From assembly GCA_017649325.1 (NCBI GenBank), contig JAGCHA010000037.1, positions 1 to 38,681 of the forward strand: 38,681 nucleotides of DNA. The letters run 5' to 3'. The DNA is from Ruminococcus sp. (lineage in GTDB: Bacteria > Bacillota > Clostridia > Oscillospirales > Ruminococcaceae). A program made the position numbers and the translations under genes. The notes beneath the pieces are model-generated. The model was not told where the DNA came from and did not search any database. It saw only the letters and a list, made by a program, of their open reading frames with translations. This document shows, in pieces, positions 34,444 through 38,681 of the stretch. The first letter of the stretch is position 1. Each line of letters opens with the position of its first letter.

Positions 34444-34473
34444 GTCCCGAACACAATATATTGTGCTCGGGAC
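34444..34473 (+). terminator. Terminator hairpin containing an NrdR-box-like core
   Basis: A near-perfect inverted repeat (one A-C mismatch) runs from GTCCCGA to TCGGGAC, eight bases after the SGNH-like gene stop, and is followed by only a weak TTTACATT tract. Its centre, ACACAATATATTGTGC (34451-34466), fits the NrdR box consensus ACACWATATATWGTGT as I recall it at 15 of 16 bases. Confidence 0.6.
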
Positions 34474-34526
34474 TTTACATTCAGTATACAAATTCAAGAT
34501 GACGATATATAGCCAAATTATGGATT

Positions 34527-34556
34527 CTGATACGTTTTATTGTCAAAATGTATCAG
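34527..34556 (+). terminator. Second hairpin followed by a T-run, upstream of nrdD
   Basis: CTGATACGTTTT and AAAATGTATCAG pair (one G-T) around ATTGTC, followed by TTTTTC. It is an intrinsic-terminator shape, 44 bases before the nrdD -35; it probably completes termination of upstream transcription. Confidence 0.6.
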
Positions 34557-34599
34557 TTTTTCTTGACTTTCCACACTTTCAATTTGCTAAAACGTACAC

Positions 34600-34628
34600 T
34601 TGACATTAGCTTCCTTATGTTTTATACT
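34600..34628 (+). promoter_or_regulatory. Promoter of nrdDG
   Basis: TTGACA (34600-34605), 17 bases, TATACT (34623-34628), about 57 bases before the nrdD start; the -35 is exact consensus. Confidence 0.75.
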
Positions 34629-34684
34629 AATATACATAGACAAGATTGGAGACACAACATATAGTGATTCAGGAGGTTAAGGAA

Positions 34685-37003
34685 ATGATAATCCATATTA
34701 TTAAAAGAGACGGTCGAAAAGTCCCTTTTAATATTGAGAAGATCGCTAACGCTATCTTTAAAGCAGCCCAGTCATGCGGCGGCACCGATTTCAGCGTAGC
34801 GATGGACACTGCCGCGGAAGTCTGCAAAATTTATGAAGACGAGAATCCCGGCAAGGTTCCCACGGTTGAAGAGATCCAGGACCTCGTTGAGAAGACCCTT
34901 ATCGAAAAAGGCCACGCAAAGACGGCTAAGGCTTACATTCTCTACCGTTACGAGCGCACACGCTCACGTGAGATGAAGACTAACCTAATGTGCGTGCTCA
35001 ACGAACTGACCTTCAGTGCCGCTAAAGACAGCGACATAAAACGTGAGAACGCCAATATAGACGGCGATACCGCTATGGGCACCATGCTCAAGTACGGTTC
35101 GGTATCTGCCAAGGAATACTACGGGATGTATGTCCTCGAGCCAAGACACGCCAAGGCTCACCGTGAGGGCGATATACACATCCACGATCTCGATTTCTAT
35201 ACGCTCACAACTACCTGTACACAGATAGACCTCAAGAAGCTCTTCACCAACGGTTTTTCCACAGGTCACGGCTTCCTGAGAGAGCCCAACGATATATCGA
35301 GCTACTCTGCTCTCGCTTGTATAGCGATACAGTCCAACCAGAATGACCAGCACGGCGGTCAGAGCGTGCCTACCTTCGACTATGCTATGGCGGACGGTGT
35401 AAGAAAGACTTACGTAAGCCGCTATATCGCCAATGTAGGCAGAGCTCTCCAGCTCCTCGCAGGCAAAGAGGACGGAAACAGCATCGCCAAGGAGATCGAA
35501 AAGGAAATACTTGAAAAAGACGGACTCATCCCTGTCCTTGCGAACGACAATGGCTACAGTGATAAAGAGTTCGAACTTCTCATCAAGCAGACCGACGAGG
35601 ATACTGCAAAGAAGATACAGGAATTCTCCCGCAAGAACGCCGAGAGCGAAACCGACAGGGCAACATATCAGGCTATGGAAGCACTTATCCACAACCTGAA
35701 TACCATGAACAGCCGTGCAGGCGCTCAGACTCCGTTCAGCTCGATAAACTACGGTACAGATACTACCCCCGAGGGAAGAATGGTCATCAAGAACGTTCTC
35801 CTCGCACAGGAAGCAGGTCTCGGCAACGGCGAGACACCTATCTTCCCGATACATATATTCAAGATTAAGGACGGCATAAACTACAATCCCACCGATCCGA
35901 ACTACGACTTATTCAAGCTCGCTTGCAGAGTATCTGCAAAGCGGCTGTTCCCTAACTTCTCATTTATAGACGCTCCCTATAATCTTCAGTATTATAAGGA
36001 AGGCAATCCCGATACCGAGATTGCGTACATGGGCTGCCGTACAAGAGTTATCGGCAATAATTATGACCCTGCACGCGAGATAGTAACAGGCAGAGGAAAC
36101 CTCAGCTTCACATCTATCAATCTTCCGCGTCTCGCTATCAAGTCGGATCACAACGTAGGTCTTTTCTTTGACAAGCTTGATGAGATGATGGATCTCGCTA
36201 TCGAACAGCTCATGCACCGCTTCCGCATTCAGTGCCAGAAGCACGTAAGGAACTTCCCGTTCCTCATGGGGCAGGGTATATGGATAGACTCAGACAAGCT
36301 CGGTCCCGATGATCCTGTTGAAGAGGTGCTCAAACACGGTACTCTCTCAGTCGGATTCATCGGACTCGCTGAGACACTCAAGGCGCTTATAGGCGCTCAT
36401 CACGGTGAGAGTGAAGAAGCTCGAGAGCTCGGTCTCGAGATAGTCGGTGCTATGCGTAAACGTCTCGACGAGGAGGCAAAGCGCACCGGTCTTAACTTCT
36501 CACTGCTCGCTACTCCCGCAGAGGGGCTTTCGGGACGCTTCGTTCGTATGGACGCCAAAAAGTACGGCATCATCGAAGGCGTCACCGACCGCGACTACTA
36601 CACAAACTCATTCCATGTACCTGTATACTATCCTATCAGCGCATTCGAAAAGATAAAGATAGAGGCTCCATACCACGCTCTGACGAACGCAGGTCACATC
36701 AGCTACATCGAGCTTGACGGCGATCCGCTCGAGAACCTCACAGCATTTGAGAAGATAGTGCGCTGCATGAAGGAATCTGGCATCGGCTACGGCGCTATCA
36801 ACCATCCTGTTGATCGCGACCCTTGTTGCGGCTACACAGGTATCATCGGTGATGTATGCCCGTGCTGCGGACGTAAGGAGCACTCCAACGATGTTGCCTT
36901 CGACCGCATCAGACGTATCACAGGCTACCTCGTAGGTACGCTCGACCGCTTCAACGACGGCAAGCGAGCCGAGGAGCACGACAGAGTTAAGCATAACGTT
37001 TAA
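34685..37003 (+). CDS. nrdD: Anaerobic ribonucleoside-triphosphate reductase
   Basis: NrdD reduces ribonucleoside triphosphates to deoxy forms under anaerobic conditions with a glycyl radical. The 772-residue product starts with an ATP-cone (IIKRDGRKVPFNIEKIANAIFKAA... to about 95). The catalytic barrel follows, with DIHIHDLDFYTLTTTCTQIDL and NYGTDTTPEGRMV. Near the C-terminus are a zinc site (CCGYTGIIGDVCPCCGR) and the radical motif RRITGYL with Gly747. The ATG at 34685 is preceded by AGGAGGTTAAGG; an upstream in-frame ATG at 34646 lacks a site. nrdG follows after nine bases. Confidence 0.96.
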   Translation: MIIHIIKRDGRKVPFNIEKIANAIFKAAQSCGGTDFSVAMDTAAEVCKIYEDENPGKVPTVEEIQDLVEKTLIEKGHAKTAKAYILYRYERTRSREMKTNLMCVLNELTFSAAKDSDIKRENANIDGDTAMGTMLKYGSVSAKEYYGMYVLEPRHAKAHREGDIHIHDLDFYTLTTTCTQIDLKKLFTNGFSTGHGFLREPNDISSYSALACIAIQSNQNDQHGGQSVPTFDYAMADGVRKTYVSRYIANVGRALQLLAGKEDGNSIAKEIEKEILEKDGLIPVLANDNGYSDKEFELLIKQTDEDTAKKIQEFSRKNAESETDRATYQAMEALIHNLNTMNSRAGAQTPFSSINYGTDTTPEGRMVIKNVLLAQEAGLGNGETPIFPIHIFKIKDGINYNPTDPNYDLFKLACRVSAKRLFPNFSFIDAPYNLQYYKEGNPDTEIAYMGCRTRVIGNNYDPAREIVTGRGNLSFTSINLPRLAIKSDHNVGLFFDKLDEMMDLAIEQLMHRFRIQCQKHVRNFPFLMGQGIWIDSDKLGPDDPVEEVLKHGTLSVGFIGLAETLKALIGAHHGESEEARELGLEIVGAMRKRLDEEAKRTGLNFSLLATPAEGLSGRFVRMDAKKYGIIEGVTDRDYYTNSFHVPVYYPISAFEKIKIEAPYHALTNAGHISYIELDGDPLENLTAFEKIVRCMKESGIGYGAINHPVDRDPCCGYTGIIGDVCPCCGRKEHSNDVAFDRIRRITGYLVGTLDRFNDGKRAEEHDRVKHNV

Positions 37004-37012
37004 GGTGATAGA

Positions 37013-37513
37013 ATGAAACTGAGGATTGCGGGAACTGCCAACGATTCTATCGTTGACGGTCCCGGAATAAGATTTACGATATTCACTCAGGGCTGCCCGC
37101 ACAACTGCAAAGGCTGCCACAACCCGCAGACTCACGACTTCAACGGCGGTGAACTCGTGGACATTGCGGAGCTGCTTGAAAAAGCTAAAGGAAATCCGCT
37201 GCTGGACGGCGTTACATTCAGCGGCGGTGAGCCTTTCTGTCAGGCAGAGGCGCTTGCAGAACTCGGGGAGAAGATAAAAGCTCTCGGACTGAACATAATC
37301 ACTTATACAGGCTACACCTTCGAGTATCTCTATGAACACCGTACTGAAAACGGTTGGGACAGGCTGCTCGGAGTTACCGACTTCCTTATTGACGGACCTT
37401 TTATCCTTGAACAGAAGGACTGGGAGATAAAGTTCAGAGGAAGCAGCAATCAGCGGTATATCGACTGCAAGGCAAGCATGGAGCAGGGCAGGGCAGTAGA
37501 GTGTGAACCGTAA
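37013..37513 (+). CDS. nrdG: Anaerobic ribonucleotide reductase activating protein
   Basis: NrdG is the radical SAM activase that makes the glycyl radical on NrdD. The 166-residue protein has the cluster motif CPHNCKGC (Cys28, Cys32, Cys35), VDGPGIRFTIFTQG just before it, and GVTFSGGEPFCQ for SAM binding. AAGGTGAT precedes the ATG. It forms a two-gene operon with nrdD, closed by a strong terminator. Given that PFL has no activase nearby, it should not be assumed to serve PFL. Confidence 0.96.
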   Translation: MKLRIAGTANDSIVDGPGIRFTIFTQGCPHNCKGCHNPQTHDFNGGELVDIAELLEKAKGNPLLDGVTFSGGEPFCQAEALAELGEKIKALGLNIITYTGYTFEYLYEHRTENGWDRLLGVTDFLIDGPFILEQKDWEIKFRGSSNQRYIDCKASMEQGRAVECEP

Positions 37514-37525
37514 GACTTAAAAGAT

Positions 37526-37556
37526 AAAAGGTATCGTTATGAAAACGATACCTTTT
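37526..37556. terminator. Bidirectional terminator between nrdG and tyrA
   Basis: Perfect 13-bp arms AAAAGGTATCGTT and AACGATACCTTTT around ATGAA, with T-runs in both directions. Confidence 0.9.
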
Positions 37557-37564
37557 TAATTATA

Positions 37565-38416
37565 TCAGTTAGGCTGACCAACTCTGTGACGGAGATTATC
37601 CTCCTTAAGTTTACGTCCCTCGGCTATAAGAGCGAGCATTTCTTCGGCATCTCCGAAGCGGAGAGCGTGACTGTACTTGTTGAGATTCTCGATAAGAGTA
37701 TCCAGCTCAAAAATCAGGTTGTCACGATTCTGCATGAAAAGGTCTGTCCACATCTTCTCGTTCATAGTTGCGATACGGGTCATATCCTGAAAGCTGCCGC
37801 CGCTGAATCCACACTCAAGTCCAAGTTCTGGGCTCTTGACGTATGCACTCGAAACAATATGCGCGAGCTGGGAGGTATAAGCTATCATCTTGTCGTGGTT
37901 TTCAGGCGAAGTAACAACTATCTTTCCAGCACCGAGTTCCAATGCAAGACCCTTTAAAAGCTCCACATCAACTTTATCGCTGTCCTCAAAAGGAGCAATT
38001 ATAAAATTTGCACGTTGAAAGAGGTCTGCAGTGCTGTTAGCGTAGCCTCCGAACTCCTTGCCCGCCATAGGATGGATGCCGATATAACGCATACCGTTCT
38101 CATCTGCAAGTTCCTTGACGCGTTCAGAAAAACTTCCCTTAATACCGCAAACATCTGTAATAAGAGTAGATTTGTCAAAACGTGAGATATTCTCTTTCAG
38201 GTAGTTCTCAGTCTGTTCAGGGAAGAGCGACAATATCACAAGGTCAAATCCTGAAAAATCACCGTGGAACTCTTCGTCTACAGCGACATCACGCAAAGCC
38301 GCAAACTCGATATCATGTTTGATATCGCAGCCGACAACATAATGTGTGGTATATTTTTTCAAAGCCTTGCAAAGAGAGCCTCCGATAAGTCCAAGACCCA
38401 CAACAAGTATTTTCAT
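37565..38416 (-). CDS. tyrA: Prephenate dehydrogenase
   Basis: TyrA oxidatively decarboxylates prephenate to 4-hydroxyphenylpyruvate for tyrosine synthesis. The 283-residue protein has the NAD-binding MKILVVGLGLIGGSLCKALK, DVCGIKGSF, GIHPMAGKEFGGYANSTADLF and SQLAHIVSSAYV, and FQDMTRIA, all typical of the monofunctional enzyme. There is no ACT or chorismate-mutase domain. Start 38416 is chosen because MKILVVG is the usual N-terminus and AAAGGTG lies upstream; the open frame upstream overlaps the promoter. It appears monocistronic. Confidence 0.94.
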   Translation of the reverse strand: MKILVVGLGLIGGSLCKALKKYTTHYVVGCDIKHDIEFAALRDVAVDEEFHGDFSGFDLVILSLFPEQTENYLKENISRFDKSTLITDVCGIKGSFSERVKELADENGMRYIGIHPMAGKEFGGYANSTADLFQRANFIIAPFEDSDKVDVELLKGLALELGAGKIVVTSPENHDKMIAYTSQLAHIVSSAYVKSPELGLECGFSGGSFQDMTRIATMNEKMWTDLFMQNRDNLIFELDTLIENLNKYSHALRFGDAEEMLALIAEGRKLKEDNLRHRVGQPN

Positions 38417-38451
38417 AGTATGCAGCACCTTTCTGTCATATTTTCTTTTAC

Positions 38452-38480
38452 AGTATAACACTTTAAACAGAAAAAGTCAA
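38452..38480 (-). promoter_or_regulatory. Promoter of tyrA
   Basis: On the minus strand TTGACT (38480-38475), 17 bases, TATACT (38457-38452), about 35 bases before the tyrA start. Confidence 0.7.
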
Positions 38481-38491
38481 GAGGCAAAACG

Positions 38492-38515
38492 CAGGGCGGT
38501 CATTTGACCGCCCTG
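38492..38515 (-). terminator. Terminator of the gene entering from the right edge
   Basis: Arms CAGGGCGGTCA and TGACCGCCCTG form a tight GC-rich hairpin; read on the minus strand it is followed by CGTTTTGCC. It separates the partial gene from tyrA. Confidence 0.75.
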
Positions 38516-38528
38516 ACTTTATACATAT

Positions 38529-38681
38529 TTAGAGGAAAAGTGTACTTATACCATGGTCACTGGCATAGCGTTCAGCCTTCTTGCGGTTTATCTGCTTCAA
38601 TATCTTGATGACTTGCTTGTGACACTTCTTTACTTCGTTCATCGAAATATTATTATTGTCAAACTCAGCAATGTGTACATC
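38529..38681 (-). CDS. 3' end of an unidentified gene
   Basis: The minus-strand frame is open from the window edge to a TAA at 38529, giving at least 50 residues. The visible part is basic and Lys/Asn-rich (NEVKKCHKQVIKILKQINRKK) and ends ISTLFL. A well-formed terminator follows, supporting a real gene. An internal ATG at 38642-38640 would give only 37 residues. The family cannot be named. Confidence 0.5.
   Translation of the reverse strand, partial: DVHIAEFDNNNISMNEVKKCHKQVIKILKQINRKKAERYASDHGISTLFL

Noticed and set aside
34985-35854. 289-codon minus-strand open frame inside nrdD
   Set aside because: Antisense shadow of conserved NrdD coding sequence.
1-38681. CRISPR arrays, insertion sequences, prophage, tRNA and rRNA genes
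   Set aside because: No regularly spaced direct repeats, transposase or integrase motifs, or recognisable stable RNA genes were found on reading both strands.

Overview
The window looks like a chromosomal segment of an anaerobic, Gram-positive gut or rumen clostridium close to Ruminococcus (Oscillospiraceae). The reasons are a Firmicutes-type PolC, consensus sigma-A promoters with 17-bp spacers, strong AGGAGG-type ribosome sites, glycyl-radical enzymes (pyruvate formate-lyase, NrdD) and dockerin-type modules on two exported proteins. The genus is an inference; no rRNA or other marker is present.

Layout. 1-1259 is the 3' end of polC, with an apparent one-base frameshift near position 119. 1261-1298 holds a promoter overlapped by a palindrome. 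1527-13941 is a long, tightly packed histidine operon: hisZ-G-D-[membrane protein]-C-B-H-[Cys-phosphatase]-[P-loop protein]-[flavodoxin]-A-[GNAT]-F-[deaminase]-I-E, ending in a dockerin-bearing D,D-carboxypeptidase. No recognisable histidinol-phosphate phosphatase is in the cluster. Convergent to it (minus strand, 16199 to 13975) is a three-gene unit from its own strong promoter: a small lipoprotein, a secreted protein with a dockerin-like module, and a radical SAM/SPASM enzyme. Both exported proteins carry repeated Tyr-Gly-Pro-Pro motifs, nine in total counting one YGPM variant. This is the best candidate for an under-described system: an rSAM enzyme modifying repeated motifs in surface proteins.

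Further along are uvrB-uvrA and a SpoU-type RNA methyltransferase (minus strand) and a fused MacB/FtsX-like ABC transporter (plus strand). Then come, on the minus strand, an AI-2E family permease followed by a pyruvate formate-lyase whose glycyl-radical domain is encoded by a separate gene, with a 70-residue Cys-containing relative between them. A GGDEF-like protein with a degenerate active site follows on the plus strand. The right part holds a small membrane exporter, a zinc-ribbon/PIN-like/pyrE unit, a membrane-anchored SGNH-like protein, nrdD-nrdG, tyrA, and the 3' end of an unidentified gene.

Most convergent gene pairs share bidirectional hairpin terminators, and several promoters can be read directly. 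No tRNA, rRNA, CRISPR array, insertion sequence, phage gene or T-box was seen. No intergenic stretch is longer than 300 bases; the longest (1260-1526, 29070-29243, 33360-33575, 34437-34684) are described through their promoters, hairpins and a doubtful small ORF.
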